A stretch of DNA of 64,000 nucleotides from Nocardia kruczakiae NBRC 101016 (GCF_001612965.1 NZ_BDBL01000022.1:62001-126000); one strand, 5' to 3'. Counted from the first letter of the stretch, positions 7,243 through 16,500 are shown. Numbers and translations are program-made. Notes: a model not told the origin generated them from the letters alone.

Positions 7243-10200
7243 ATGGACCTCATTCACGGTGGTGTCCGCTTCATTCCCACCCGCGCCGGGATCGTCAACC
7301 TGTGGGACTACCGGGATCAGGAATTCTGCTTCGCGGACGGACGGCTGGTGCTGCGCGGCCCGAACGGCTCCGGTAAGACCAAGGCGCTGGAGGTGTTGTT
7401 CCCCTTCGTCTTCGACGGCCGCATCGAGCCGCGCCGGTTGAATCCGTTCGCCGGTGAAGAGCGCACGATGAAGTCGAATCTGCTCTACCGCAAACAAGAT
7501 TCGGCCTACTCCTACGTCTGGATGGAATTCGCGCGCGGGCGCTGGTCGGAGCCCGAGGTGGTGACCGTCGGCATCGGTATGCGCGCCACCCGGTCCTCGG
7601 ACAAGGTGACGCGGTGGTATTTCGTCGCCGACGGCCGGGTGGGCGTGGACTTCTCGCTGATCGGTCCCGACGATCGGCCCTTCACCCGCAAACAGCTGGC
7701 CGAGCAGATCGGCACCGACGCGATCGTGGACCGGCCCGTCGACTATCGCGCCGCAATCGACGCGCGCATGTTCGGTCTCGGTGTGCAGCGCTACGACCAG
7801 CTGATCAATCTGATTCTGACCCTGCGCCGCCCGCAGCTGGCCAAGAACCTCGATCCGCGCGGACTGTCGCAGGCGCTGACCGACGGTCTGCGCCCGCTCG
7901 ACGATCAGCTGATCCTCGACGCCGCCCGCTCGTTCAGCGATATGGAGGAGGTCGGCCGCACGCTCGAGGGGTTGGTCGCCGCCGATTCCGCCACCCGCGC
8001 CTTCGTCGACGTCTATCGCAAATACCTTGCGGTGCAGGCGAAGTCGGATGTGGATCAGGTGCGCTCCCGGTTGGACGCGGTGACCCACGGCAGCACGGCG
8101 CTGTTCGCGGCCGCGGCACTGCGGCAGCGTCGCGAGGCCGAGCGCACCGCGGCCGAGCATCGCGGCGAGGAGGCCGATCGCGCCTACGAGCAGGCCCTCA
8201 CCGATCGGGAGACGCTGCAGCGGTCCAGCGCCTACGAGGGTAAGCAGCAGCTCGACGATCTGGCCGATGCGGTGCGGCGGCTGGAGACCTCGGCGGCGGT
8301 CCACCGCGACAAGGCGACCAAGGCCCAGCAGGCGGCCGATCAGCGCGGCGACGAATACGAACGCGCCACCGCCGCGGTCACCACCGCCGCCGCGGCCCTG
8401 GCCCGCGGTGAGGACGAACTGCGCGCGGCGGCCGAGGAAGCCGGAATCGCCTGGGCCGCGCTGCCGGAACAGGCCCGCACCGAACAGCTCACCACCACCG
8501 TGCGCAGCCACGCCGAGGAACGCGACGCCGATGTGCGCGCGGTGCGCCAGGCGATGACGGTGGCCGATGCCGCCGCGGCCGACCGCACCCGCGCGGAACG
8601 AGCCGTGGAACGCGCGAGCCGCCATCGCGATACCGCCACCGCCGAACTGGCCGAGGCGGAGGCCGCGGTGGCGCTGGCGCGCGCGAATACCGCCGCCTCC
8701 CTACGCGATTGGTGGGACACCTACCGCGACCTGCACTCCCCCGCGGCCGCCGGAGTGTTCGAGGCGCTCGACGCGGCACTCGCCGAGGCCGGCGGTGACG
8801 ATGCGCCGCCGCTGCCGCAGGTGCTGGCCGAGCACACTGAATCGCTCACCGAAACGCTGCGGGACCGCCGCCGCCAGGCCCGCGCGGCCGCGGATCAGGC
8901 GCGCGACCGCGCCGCGGCGCTGCGTGCCGAACAGCAGCGGGTCGGGGCCGAACAGGACGACGCGCCCCCGGCGCCGCAGAGCCGCACTGATTCCCGGGCG
9001 ATGCGTGCCGGTGCGCCGCTGTGGCGGCTGGTGCGCTTCGCCGACGACGTCGACGCCGAGCGCGCCGCCGGGATCGAGGCCGCTCTGCAGGCCGCGGGTC
9101 TGCTCGACGCCTGGGTCGGAGCCAAGGACGAAGCGCCGCAGACTGATTCGGATATCTTCCTGACCCCGCTCCCGCCCGCCGCACGGCCCGACGGCCCCAC
9201 GCTCGCGCGGGTGCTGGTCGTCGAGGACGGTGTCGGCGACGATTCCGATGGGCCGATCGCCGCGATCTCGCGCACCCGTCTCGCCGACATCCTGGCCTCG
9301 ATCGCACTGAGCGACAACGACTCCCATGCCTCTGAGAATTCGGTCGCCGTCGGCGGCGACGGTGGCTTCCGGCAGGGCGTGCAGCTCGGCCGCCACCACA
9401 AACCGCAGGCGGAATTCATCGGCGCCACCGCCCGGGCCCGGCGCCGGGAACGGCGCCTGGCCGATCTGGCCGAGGAGATCGCCGCCACCGAACAGGCCGA
9501 GCAGAGTGCCCGCGCGGACGCCGACGAGGCCTCCGGCGAGTTGGCCCGGCTGGCGGCCGCCGCGAAGGAATTGCCGCGCAGCAGTGCGGTGATCGCGGCG
9601 CTGCGTTCGGTCTCGGAGGCGGCGGGTGTGCTGCGCTCGCATACCGAGGCGGCGGCGCAGGCCGAACACGATCTGGACCAGGCCGTCTCGGCGTTCACCG
9701 CGGCCGACAAGAAGGTGCGCGCGGTCGCCGCCGCCCGCAACGCACCGCGCGACCCCGCGGAACTGGACGCGCTCGCCGCGGCGGTCCGCCATTTCGAGAA
9801 CACCGGCACCGCCCTGCTGCGGCTACGCGGCGACCAGCAGCGTGAGGCCGAGCGTGCCCGCGAGGCGAACGACCGGCTCGCCGAATCCCGGGATCTGGCC
9901 GAGGCTTTCGCCGAGGAGGCCGAGGCCGCCCGTGCCGGATACGAGGAGCAGCTGCGCAAACTCGAGACACTGCGCGAGGCGTTGGGCGCCGACGCCGCCG
10001 ATATCGACCGCGAACTCGAGCAGGCCCGCGAGCGCATCGACGCCGCCCGCGCCGAACAGCGCGCCGCCCGCAAGGCCGCCGCCGAGGCGATCGAAGCGGT
10101 CGGATCGGCCGAGGGCGCCTATCGCGCGGCCCACGAGTCGCTCGGCACGGCGCTGACCGAATTGCTCGCCGACGTCCGTCACCTCGCCCCCTACGCGCGG

Positions 10201-11466
10201 CCCGATCTGCTGTCGCTGCTGGGCGCGCCCACCGAGAGCCGGTGGCCGAGTTCACCGGCGGCCTGGTCGACCGCCGATCAGCTGCTCTATCGCATCGAAT
10301 CCGGCGGGCCGGAGAGTGAGACCGCCGTCCTGCCCGTCGAGGTGCAGGAGTTGTTCGACAACCTCTGCGCCGCCACGGCTTCCGTGCGCGCCGGGGAGTC
10401 CGCCCGCAAGTCGACCCGCAGTGCGGTGACCGCGGCGCTGCAGGAATTCGACGCCGCACTGGCCTCCGCTCGCCAGGACTACCGTCTGCAGTGGGATGCC
10501 GCCGACGGCCTGACCGTGGTGCAGGTGCACGACGACAACGGGATGGCGGCCCTGGCCGATTTCGCCGACCGCATCGCCGCGGCCCGCGCGGATCAGGAAC
10601 TGCTGCTGACCGATGCCGAACGGCGCATCCTCGAGGACGCGCTGCTGACCGGCCTCGCGCAGCAGATTCACGAACGCACCTGCGACGCCCGCGATCTCAT
10701 CGCCCGGATGGGCGCGGAGATGAAGCAGCGGCGTATGTCCTCGGGTAACACCATCGGTGTGCACTGGGTGCTGGCCGACAATCTGTCGGAGTCGGCGCGC
10801 GCGGTGTGCAAGCTGCTCGACCGGGCGGCTGCCGATCTGGGTCCCGGCGAATTGGCCACGGTGCGTGCGCATTTCGCCGCCGAGATCCGCGCCGCGCGGG
10901 CGGCGCATCCGGAACGGTCCTATCCGGAGATCCTGGCCACCACCCTGGACTACCGCGCGTGGCGGGTGTTCTCGTTCACCCTGGTGACCGCCGACGGCTC
11001 CGAGGATCGGCTCACCGTGGCGCGGCACAGCGCGCTCTCGGGTGGCGAACAGTCGGTGTCGCTGCACCTTCCGCTGTTCGCCGCCGCACACGTGATGCTG
11101 GACTCGGCCGATCCGCAGGCGCCGCGACTGCTCGCGCTGGACGAGGCGTTCGCCGGCGTCGACGACAACGGTCGCAGCGAATTGCTCGGCCTGTCGGTCG
11201 ATTTCGATCTGGACCTGTTCATGACCGGCTACGACCTGTGGATCACCTACGATCACGTGCCCGCGTGCGCGCATTACGATCTCGCGCATTCGGCGGCCGA
11301 GAACACCGTCAGCGCGACGCTGCTGGTGTGGGATTCCTCGGCGCTGCTGGCCGAACACGACGGCTCCGATCTGACCACCGCCCTGGGGTCCCCCAACCGG
11401 CGGCGCACCCCGCACACCGTCGAGGGCGGCATCACCTTCGACGAGGCGCTGGAACCGACAAGCTGA
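7243..11466 (+). CDS. jetC: Wadjet type II JetC, SMC-like ATPase (TIGR02680 family)
   Basis: A 1407-residue SMC-type ATPase, the motor of the complex. Walker A GPNGSGKT is at residues 39-46, followed by long Ala/Glu/Arg-rich coiled coils (about 285-580 and 720-960) around a hinge-like region. The signature LSGGEQS is near residue 1266 and Walker B LLALDEAF near 1296-1303, followed by the D-loop. The N-terminal MDLIHGGVRFIPTRAGIVNLWDY is characteristic of the family. All ATPase motifs are intact and the length is normal, so the gene looks functional. The next gene downstream is on the opposite strand and is not jetD, which is unusual for this system. Confidence 0.92.
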   Translation: MDLIHGGVRFIPTRAGIVNLWDYRDQEFCFADGRLVLRGPNGSGKTKALEVLFPFVFDGRIEPRRLNPFAGEERTMKSNLLYRKQDSAYSYVWMEFARGRWSEPEVVTVGIGMRATRSSDKVTRWYFVADGRVGVDFSLIGPDDRPFTRKQLAEQIGTDAIVDRPVDYRAAIDARMFGLGVQRYDQLINLILTLRRPQLAKNLDPRGLSQALTDGLRPLDDQLILDAARSFSDMEEVGRTLEGLVAADSATRAFVDVYRKYLAVQAKSDVDQVRSRLDAVTHGSTALFAAAALRQRREAERTAAEHRGEEADRAYEQALTDRETLQRSSAYEGKQQLDDLADAVRRLETSAAVHRDKATKAQQAADQRGDEYERATAAVTTAAAALARGEDELRAAAEEAGIAWAALPEQARTEQLTTTVRSHAEERDADVRAVRQAMTVADAAAADRTRAERAVERASRHRDTATAELAEAEAAVALARANTAASLRDWWDTYRDLHSPAAAGVFEALDAALAEAGGDDAPPLPQVLAEHTESLTETLRDRRRQARAAADQARDRAAALRAEQQRVGAEQDDAPPAPQSRTDSRAMRAGAPLWRLVRFADDVDAERAAGIEAALQAAGLLDAWVGAKDEAPQTDSDIFLTPLPPAARPDGPTLARVLVVEDGVGDDSDGPIAAISRTRLADILASIALSDNDSHASENSVAVGGDGGFRQGVQLGRHHKPQAEFIGATARARRRERRLADLAEEIAATEQAEQSARADADEASGELARLAAAAKELPRSSAVIAALRSVSEAAGVLRSHTEAAAQAEHDLDQAVSAFTAADKKVRAVAAARNAPRDPAELDALAAAVRHFENTGTALLRLRGDQQREAERAREANDRLAESRDLAEAFAEEAEAARAGYEEQLRKLETLREALGADAADIDRELEQARERIDAARAEQRAARKAAAEAIEAVGSAEGAYRAAHESLGTALTELLADVRHLAPYARPDLLSLLGAPTESRWPSSPAAWSTADQLLYRIESGGPESETAVLPVEVQELFDNLCAATASVRAGESARKSTRSAVTAALQEFDAALASARQDYRLQWDAADGLTVVQVHDDNGMAALADFADRIAAARADQELLLTDAERRILEDALLTGLAQQIHERTCDARDLIARMGAEMKQRRMSSGNTIGVHWVLADNLSESARAVCKLLDRAAADLGPGELATVRAHFAAEIRAARAAHPERSYPEILATTLDYRAWRVFSFTLVTADGSEDRLTVARHSALSGGEQSVSLHLPLFAAAHVMLDSADPQAPRLLALDEAFAGVDDNGRSELLGLSVDFDLDLFMTGYDLWITYDHVPACAHYDLAHSAAENTVSATLLVWDSSALLAEHDGSDLTTALGSPNRRRTPHTVEGGITFDEALEPTS

Positions 11467-11481
11467 GCGTAACCCGTTGCG

Positions 11482-11505
11482 CGCCGGGCACATTCGCACC
11501 CGGCG
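11482..11505. terminator. Hairpin terminator after jetC
   Basis: CGCCGGG (11482-11488) pairs with CCCGGCG (11499-11505), and outer GAGCGT/ACGCTC arms add to the stem. It lies between jetC and the convergent gene, so the Jet operon appears to end here. Confidence 0.55.
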
Positions 11506-11510
11506 GACGC

Positions 11511-11804
11511 TCAGCGGTCGCCGAAGGTGACCGAAAGTGAATCCCGGTCGCCGGGTGCGACCACGACGGTCATCGGCGGATCGGGAATCGGCCGGTCGGA
11601 GGCGGCGTAGCCGACCCAGCCGGTGCCGACGAAGACCGCGATGAGCAGTGCGGTCGGCAGTTCCGGCAGCAGCCATCCGCACGGGATCGAGGCCAGACCG
11701 GTTTCGGGGATCAGCTGGACCGTGGGTATCTCCGGACTGGTCTCGCTGTGCACCGCATTGCCACGTATCGCACCGCTCCGCCGTACCGGAACCCGCCCTC
11801 GCAC
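11511..11804 (-). CDS. Small single-pass membrane protein, unknown function
   Basis: About 97 residues. One hydrophobic segment (LPTALLIAVFVGTGWVGYAAS, around residues 47-68) is followed by a short Pro/Asp-rich tail, suggesting a membrane-anchored protein. The GTG at 11804 is chosen because GGAGGTTCGG lies directly before it. That ribosome-site context is nearly identical to the one before the gene at 1584-1889. The frame is open to 11909. No family recognised. It occupies the place where jetD would be expected but has no nuclease features. Confidence 0.45.
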   Translation of the reverse strand: MRGRVPVRRSGAIRGNAVHSETSPEIPTVQLIPETGLASIPCGWLLPELPTALLIAVFVGTGWVGYAASDRPIPDPPMTVVVAPGDRDSLSVTFGDR

Positions 11805-11972
11805 CCGAACCTCCATCGCTTCGAGCGTCCCGGCCCGTCCGCCGGGAAACCGCCAGACATTTACAGTGCCCCATCCGCGAGTGCGCCACACCGGTATTGG
11901 ACAGGACAATCGGCGTGTCTCCGAAAGTTTGCTGAATACCGGTTGGTAGCTATCCGATTCGCGAGTTTCGCG

Positions 11973-12461
11973 CTATCGGTGCGAACGAACGCCGGCGTCG
12001 GGCCATCGGGGCGGGCAGGCGCCGCCGGGGAACGTCTGGAGCTCGAAGTGCCACCACTCGTTGTCGAACGTCCGGCACAACCCCCACTGACTTCCGTTGT
12101 CCTGCAACCACTGTGCGCCCTGTTGCGGGCCGACGTCGATCGCCTTTCCGGTCACGTGCGTGGATTCGTCCGGCGGCAGCACCCACCGCCGCGCGGCGTC
12201 GGGGCCGCCGTAGGTGGCGATGCCCTGCTCCCACAGCTGTTCCTGCTCGTCGCGGGTGCGGTGCCCGGAGACGATCTCGAGCGGCACGCCCTGCTGATGG
12301 GCCTGGCGTTCGGCCATCGTGTAGGCGGCGGCCAGCAGCGGATCCAGTCCATCGGTGCCGGCGGCGAATGCGGTGTGGGTGGGTTCGGCCAGACCCGGTC
12401 CCGCCGCCCCGGCCAGAGCGACACCGACCACCACGGCAGTACCAGCAAGTCCTCGCAGCAT
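11973..12461 (-). CDS. VanY-like D-alanyl-D-alanine carboxypeptidase (M15), secreted
   Basis: A 162-residue peptidase of the M15B/VanY family, which trims terminal D-alanine from peptidoglycan stem peptides. An N-terminal signal sequence (MLRGLAGTAVVVGVALAGAA, then a likely cut near GLAEP) directs export. The zinc and catalytic motifs are present: SGHRTRDEQEQLW, STHVTGKAIDVG and WWHFE. The ATG at 12461 places the signal peptide at the start; the longer frame to 12545 would bury it. It stands alone between convergent and divergent neighbours. Its size fits single-domain family members. Confidence 0.88.
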   Translation of the reverse strand: MLRGLAGTAVVVGVALAGAAGPGLAEPTHTAFAAGTDGLDPLLAAAYTMAERQAHQQGVPLEIVSGHRTRDEQEQLWEQGIATYGGPDAARRWVLPPDESTHVTGKAIDVGPQQGAQWLQDNGSQWGLCRTFDNEWWHFELQTFPGGACPPRWPDAGVRSHR

Positions 12462-12619
12462 GAAAACGATCCTAACCAGCGCCGATCCGCACATCGCGCA
12501 ACCGGGCCCCGGCCCACCGTCGCGACCGCGAGCCGCCGGGCACACCCAGCGCCTGACATTCCGGGCGGCTGCGTCGTCGGAAGGATGTACCAGTTTTCAG
12601 CCATCCAGGAGTTCCGGAA

Positions 12620-13198
12620 ATGACCAGAATCGGCATCATCCTCGGCAGTACCCGTCCCAACCGCAACGGGCCGCAGGTCGCCAACTGGGTTCTGGACTCG
12701 GCATCGCAGCGCGACGACGCCGAGTTCGAACTGATCGATCTGCGCGACCATCCGCTCCCGCATCTGGACGAGGCCGTGCCGCCGATGTTCGGCCCGTCGG
12801 TCCATGCGCACACCCGTGCCTGGGCCGAGCGAATCGCCCCGTTCGACGGCTTCGTGATCGTGACCCCGGAGTACAACGGCGGCGTCCCCGGAGTGCTGAA
12901 GAACGCCCTCGACCACCTGTTCGCGGAGTGGACCGACAAAGCGGTCGGGTTCGTCTCCTACGGTGCGGGCGGCGGCACGCGCGCCGTGGTTCAGCTGCGG
13001 ACCGTGTGCAGCACGCTGGGTATGGCCGATGTGGGCCATTCGGTCGCGATTTCGGTGCTCACCGATTTCGAGAACCACACGACCTTCACTCCGCGCGACC
13101 ACCACGGCGTCGCATTGCACAAGACGCTGGATCAACTCATCGCCTGGAGCGGCGCGCTCGCGCCGCTGCGCGCCGACACCACTCTCGTCAACTCCTGA
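12620..13198 (+). CDS. NADPH-dependent FMN reductase family protein
   Basis: A 192-residue flavodoxin-like oxidoreductase. The N-terminal GIILGSTRPNRNG is the phosphate-binding loop for FMN, and VTPEYNGGVPGVLKNALDHL is the second FMN-contacting motif typical of the ChrR/YieF/azoreductase group. It would reduce quinones, azo compounds or free flavin using NAD(P)H in the cytoplasm. The next gene follows after ten bases, so the two are probably one transcript, next to a convergent MarR regulator that may control them. Substrate unknown. Confidence 0.88.
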   Translation: MTRIGIILGSTRPNRNGPQVANWVLDSASQRDDAEFELIDLRDHPLPHLDEAVPPMFGPSVHAHTRAWAERIAPFDGFVIVTPEYNGGVPGVLKNALDHLFAEWTDKAVGFVSYGAGGGTRAVVQLRTVCSTLGMADVGHSVAISVLTDFENHTTFTPRDHHGVALHKTLDQLIAWSGALAPLRADTTLVNS

Positions 13199-13208
13199 GG
13201 AGCCGAAC

Positions 13209-13676
13209 ATGACCGTATCCAACGACTTTCCGTCCCGCGCCGACCGCATCGCGGCCGACGAAGCCGAGATCCGCCGGCAGATCGGCCGGGTGATCGACGG
13301 ACTGCGCGCCAAGGATCTCGAGGCGGTGCGGCAGGCGTACGCGCCCGACGTGGTGTCCTTCGATGTCGAGCCGCCACTCCAGCACGTCGGTATCGCGGCG
13401 AAACTCGACAACTGGGCCAAGGTGTTCCTGTTCTTCGAGGACGTGAACTACGAGATTCGCGACCTGACGTTCACCGTGGGCGAGGACGTGGCATTCGGGC
13501 ACGCGTTCGCGCGACTGCACGGCACGATGAAGAACGGGGTGGCCAACAGCGGTATGTGGGTCCGTGTCACCTACGGAATGCGAAAGATCGACGGCACGTG
13601 GCTGATCGCACACGATCAGGTGTCGGTACCTTTCGTCATCGCAAGCGGCACAGGCGTCGTCGATCTCGAACCCTGA
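13209..13676 (+). CDS. SnoaL-like / ketosteroid-isomerase-fold protein
   Basis: A 155-residue protein of the NTF2-like fold (YybH/SnoaL type). The pattern RIAADEAEIRRQIGRVIDGLRAKDLEAVRQAYAPDVV at the start, then the beta-strands ending WLIAHDQVSVPF, is typical of proteins that bind or isomerise small hydrophobic molecules. The ATG at 13209 follows a GAGGAGCC ribosome site overlapping the previous stop. It is probably co-transcribed with the FMN reductase gene. Substrate cannot be told from sequence. Confidence 0.82.
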   Translation: MTVSNDFPSRADRIAADEAEIRRQIGRVIDGLRAKDLEAVRQAYAPDVVSFDVEPPLQHVGIAAKLDNWAKVFLFFEDVNYEIRDLTFTVGEDVAFGHAFARLHGTMKNGVANSGMWVRVTYGMRKIDGTWLIAHDQVSVPFVIASGTGVVDLEP

Positions 13677-13680
13677 GGTG

Positions 13681-14139
13681 TCAGCCGGATGAGACGGCTT
13701 CCTCGTAGGCGCGCAGTGTCGTGATGACCAGGGCCCGCTGCTCCGCGGTCAGCGGGCCCAGCGCGGCGCGCCACCCCCGATCCGCACCGCCGAGCCAGTC
13801 CGCCACCGCGGTTCGGTGCGCGTCGGCGATCGCGACGAGGGTGCGCCGCCGGTCGTTGTCGTCGGGGCGGCGTTCCAGGACGCCTTGCCGGCTGAGATCG
13901 CCGATCATCAGGCTCACGGTGGTCGGCGCCACCTCCAGTCGCCTCGCCAGTTCGTTGACCGTGATCGGCCCGTCGAACAGCACGTACGTCAACAACGACA
14001 GGTGGCGCGGGGCCAGATCGAACGATCGCAGCGCCTCGGGCACCGGCAGGCGTTTCGCGCGACCGACCAGTCGCGGCATCAGCAGCACCATCGCCCGGAC
14101 ACTCTCGTCCAGGGACAACCCGTCGTTCTCCGTTGACAT
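13681..14139 (-). CDS. MarR-family transcriptional regulator
   Basis: A 152-residue winged-helix regulator. ITVNELARRLEVAPTTVSLMIGDLSRQGVLERRPDDNDRRRTLV is the MarR helix-turn-helix and wing. Family members are dimeric repressors released by phenolics or oxidants. ATG 14139 follows GAGGGAGAGAGGT; the frame extends five codons further. It is divergent from the gene at 14241 with a small palindrome between them, and convergent with the FMN reductase/SnoaL pair, so either could be its target. Confidence 0.88.
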   Translation of the reverse strand: MSTENDGLSLDESVRAMVLLMPRLVGRAKRLPVPEALRSFDLAPRHLSLLTYVLFDGPITVNELARRLEVAPTTVSLMIGDLSRQGVLERRPDDNDRRRTLVAIADAHRTAVADWLGGADRGWRAALGPLTAEQRALVITTLRAYEEAVSSG

Positions 14140-14158
14140 ACCTCTCTCCCTCAAATAT

Positions 14159-14172
14159 CTTTGCTTTCAAAG
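14159..14172. promoter_or_regulatory. Candidate MarR operator (CTTTG-CTTT-CAAAG)
   Basis: A perfect inverted repeat with five-base arms sits 20 bases upstream of the MarR start and in the promoter region of the divergent gene. It is AT-rich against a GC-rich background. Position and symmetry suggest autoregulation; binding is not shown. Confidence 0.45.
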
Positions 14173-14240
14173 CTAAATTGCCGAACAGGCCCATCGTCCC
14201 ACGTGGACGAGCAGCCACCCCCTTTCCCGCAGGAGAAACG

Positions 14241-14636
14241 ATGACCGATCCCACCGCCCGCCTCCGCGCACTGACCATCGGATTGCATCCACGAGCGCTG
14301 GACTACAGTCGTTTTCCCGATCTGAACGAGGAGCAACTCACAGCCCGGGTCGACGCCGCCAACGCCGCCCTTCGGGACACCGAATTCGACATCACACCGT
14401 GCCTGGTCTCCGCCTCACCCGACGAGGCCGAGGCCGAGCTCCGCGCAGTGCTGGCGAACCGATCGTTCGACCTCGTCATGGTGGGCGGGGCGGTGCGAGC
14501 CGTCCCCGAGCACACCCTGCTGTTCGAACGCGTCATCAATCTCGTCGCCGAGGCAGCGCCGGGAATCCGGTTCTGCTTCAACACCTCACCCGAAACCACT
14601 CTCGACGCCCTCCGCAGAGCGGCCGCATTCGCCTGA
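14241..14636 (+). CDS. Conserved hypothetical protein, divergent from MarR
   Basis: A 131-residue soluble protein with no family I can name. Alternating strands and helices (ALTIGLHPRALDYSRFPDLNEEQLTARVDAANAAL, then SFDLVMVGGAVRAV) suggest a compact alpha/beta fold, possibly Rossmann- or receiver-like. The ATG at 14241 is preceded by GCAGGAGAAACG; the frame runs upstream to 14133 but that part overlaps the operator. It is the obvious candidate for control by the divergent MarR protein. Confidence 0.7.
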   Translation: MTDPTARLRALTIGLHPRALDYSRFPDLNEEQLTARVDAANAALRDTEFDITPCLVSASPDEAEAELRAVLANRSFDLVMVGGAVRAVPEHTLLFERVINLVAEAAPGIRFCFNTSPETTLDALRRAAAFA

Positions 14637-14665
14637 ATCCGCGGTCCGCGAGACCGCGGTGACCG

Positions 14666-15817
14666 TCACAGGCAGTCGTAGACGGCGGTGACCAGGTCGT
14701 AGGCGCGCCGGTCACCGGCGAGCCAGTCGCGGCGCAGATTCGGAACGAAGGCGATCGCGACCCGGTTGTCGACATCGCCCATACCGATCGAGCCGCCCGC
14801 GCCGGGATGCCCGAACGCGGTGGGGGCCGCGGTATCCGGCAGCACGAAATTCTGCGACGGCAGCATGTATCCCCAGCCGAGCGCCGTCTCGAGTCGCAGC
14901 ACCGCGTCCACCCCGCGCACCCGCTCCCGCGTGGCCTCCGCGAGGACCGCCCGCGGCAGCAGCGTTCCCGCGACGAGGTCGCGATAGAAGCCGGCGAGGG
15001 CGCGGGCGGTGACCACCAGACCGGATGCCGGCCACCCACCCGCCAGCACCTCTGAATTGTTGTACGCGGCAGCCGGATTGGACGAGGATCGCATCAGCAG
15101 CGAATCCGGATCGCGATAGGCCTCCACCAGACGGGCCGCGCCAGCCGCATCGATGGGCCCACTGTCGTCCGTCCATGCCATCTCGGCAGCGGGCGGGCGG
15201 GCCAGGCGCGCCGCCTGCGCAGCCTCCTCGGCGGAGACACCGATGCGCAGATCCGCGCCGAAGTGGCCGCGCACATACTCGCCGACCGTCGAATGCGTGT
15301 GGCGGCGAACGAATTCGCCCACGAGCCAGCCGAAAGTCAGTGCGTGATAACCATGTTCGCCACCCGGCCGCCAGATCGGGCGCTGCGCTGCGAGAGTACG
15401 CGCCATCAGTTCCGGATCGGCGGCCTCGGCCACCGTGATCGGCCGCTCGAAGACGGGCAGCCCGGCCCGATGGGTCAGCATGTCGGTGAGTGTCGTGGAT
15501 TCCTTACCGGCGACGGCGTATTCGGGCCACCACCGCGCTACCGGCTCATCCGGGTCGACGCCGACGTCCTGCGCGACCGCGAGGGCCGCCGTCGCGGTGA
15601 GCGCTTTCGTGCACGAGAAGACCACGCAGGCCGTGTCCCGCTCCCACGATCGCCCGGTGCGTTCGTCCGCGACGCCGCCCCACAGATCCACCACCGGACG
15701 CCCGTCCACGCACACCGCCACCGAGGCGCCCAGATCACGCCCCTCGGCCAGGTTGGCGGCGAACACCTCCCGGACCGCCTCGAAGGCCGGATCCGCCCAT
15801 CCCCGCACGTCGGTCAT
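14666..15817 (-). CDS. Serine beta-lactamase-fold esterase (class C / EstB-like)
   Basis: A 383-residue hydrolase of the beta-lactamase family pfam00144. The catalytic S-x-x-K is in VVFSCTKALTATAAL, the tyrosine motif is in HGYHALTFGWLVGEFVRR, and a late GHPGAGGSIGMGD stands where the KTG-like motif falls. There is no signal peptide, so it is probably a cytoplasmic esterase or lipase and not a resistance enzyme. The ATG at 15817 (MTDVRGW) begins the conserved region; the much longer open frame upstream is unsupported. It stands alone. Confidence 0.88.
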   Translation of the reverse strand: MTDVRGWADPAFEAVREVFAANLAEGRDLGASVAVCVDGRPVVDLWGGVADERTGRSWERDTACVVFSCTKALTATAALAVAQDVGVDPDEPVARWWPEYAVAGKESTTLTDMLTHRAGLPVFERPITVAEAADPELMARTLAAQRPIWRPGGEHGYHALTFGWLVGEFVRRHTHSTVGEYVRGHFGADLRIGVSAEEAAQAARLARPPAAEMAWTDDSGPIDAAGAARLVEAYRDPDSLLMRSSSNPAAAYNNSEVLAGGWPASGLVVTARALAGFYRDLVAGTLLPRAVLAEATRERVRGVDAVLRLETALGWGYMLPSQNFVLPDTAAPTAFGHPGAGGSIGMGDVDNRVAIAFVPNLRRDWLAGDRRAYDLVTAVYDCL

Positions 15818-15983
15818 GCCGAAATTAGAACACGTTACAGAGAACCGTGGCCGATGTTCGCCACCGCACCTCGGCGCGCCGGGCGAATTGCGCGGCGGCG
15901 TGTCGCCCTGCCGTGGGTCCGAATCACCCGATAGCGTGCGAAGCGGTCGTGTGTTCTCTCGACCCGAGGACGAGGAGGCAGTC

Positions 15984-16211
15984 ATGGCTCTTCCGCTGAC
16001 CGCGAACGCTCTGGTGCCGCTGGCCGCCGCGCTGGGGGCGAGCGCGCTGGTCGCAGTCGCCTCCCTGGCGCCGGGACGGACGCGAAGGATCGCCGCGCAG
16101 GCCGACGAGGTGACCCGGCTGCGCCTGGTGCGCCAAGGCGGGGTCGCACCCGGCGGCCGGCACCGCGCGAAACGGTCCCGGTGGGGTGCGGTCACATCGA
16201 CGTTTCGCTGA
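15984..16211 (+). CDS. Small membrane protein, unknown function
   Basis: A 75-residue protein with one N-terminal hydrophobic segment (residues about 4-28, ANALVPLAAALGASALVAVA) and a basic C-terminal tail rich in Arg and Lys. A clear GAGGAGGCAGTC ribosome site precedes the ATG. The layout suggests an inner-membrane peptide with a cytoplasmic basic tail. No family recognised. The longer frame upstream lacks support. Confidence 0.55.
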   Translation: MALPLTANALVPLAAALGASALVAVASLAPGRTRRIAAQADEVTRLRLVRQGGVAPGGRHRAKRSRWGAVTSTFR

Positions 16212-16287
16212 CCGGTGACCGAGCCCGCCCGCCGCACCGTTCGTCACCCGCTGCCGCGCCCCCCTCGCGACGTCGTCGCAGTACGGA

Positions 16288-16500
16288 TCACGAATCGAGC
16301 CATTCTTCGATCGCGTCGAGTTCCGCGGCACAGAAGACCTCTTCCCCGCTCTCTCTGTCGAGCAGTTTCCATTCCGGTTGCGGACGGACGCTGCGGAGGA
16401 GAACGTAGCCGGTGGTTTCGGCGCGCGCGGTGAGCTCGCGAACTCGTTCCGACATCGAATCTGCTTGCGCTGCTGCTGTATTCGTCTCGCGGTCACTCAT
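16288..16500 (-). CDS. Small hypothetical protein
   Basis: A 70-residue soluble acidic protein beginning MSDRETNTAAAQADSM. A strand-rich centre (TTGYVLLRSVRPQPEWKLLDRE) and an acidic helix at the end make it a compact domain, possibly a small binding protein. Its start overlaps the end of the gene at 16493-16840 by eight bases, so the two are probably translated together. Function unknown. Confidence 0.55.
   Translation of the reverse strand: MSDRETNTAAAQADSMSERVRELTARAETTGYVLLRSVRPQPEWKLLDRESGEEVFCAAELDAIEEWLDS

Noticed and set aside
6748..8625. 625-codon minus-strand frame within jetB/jetC
   Set aside because: Pure shadow of high-GC coding sequence with no recognisable domain.
10806..11540. 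Frame over the jetC end as a possible JetD
   Set aside because: Translation is low-complexity Arg/Gly-rich and antiphase to jetC; no Toprim or DUF2399 pattern.
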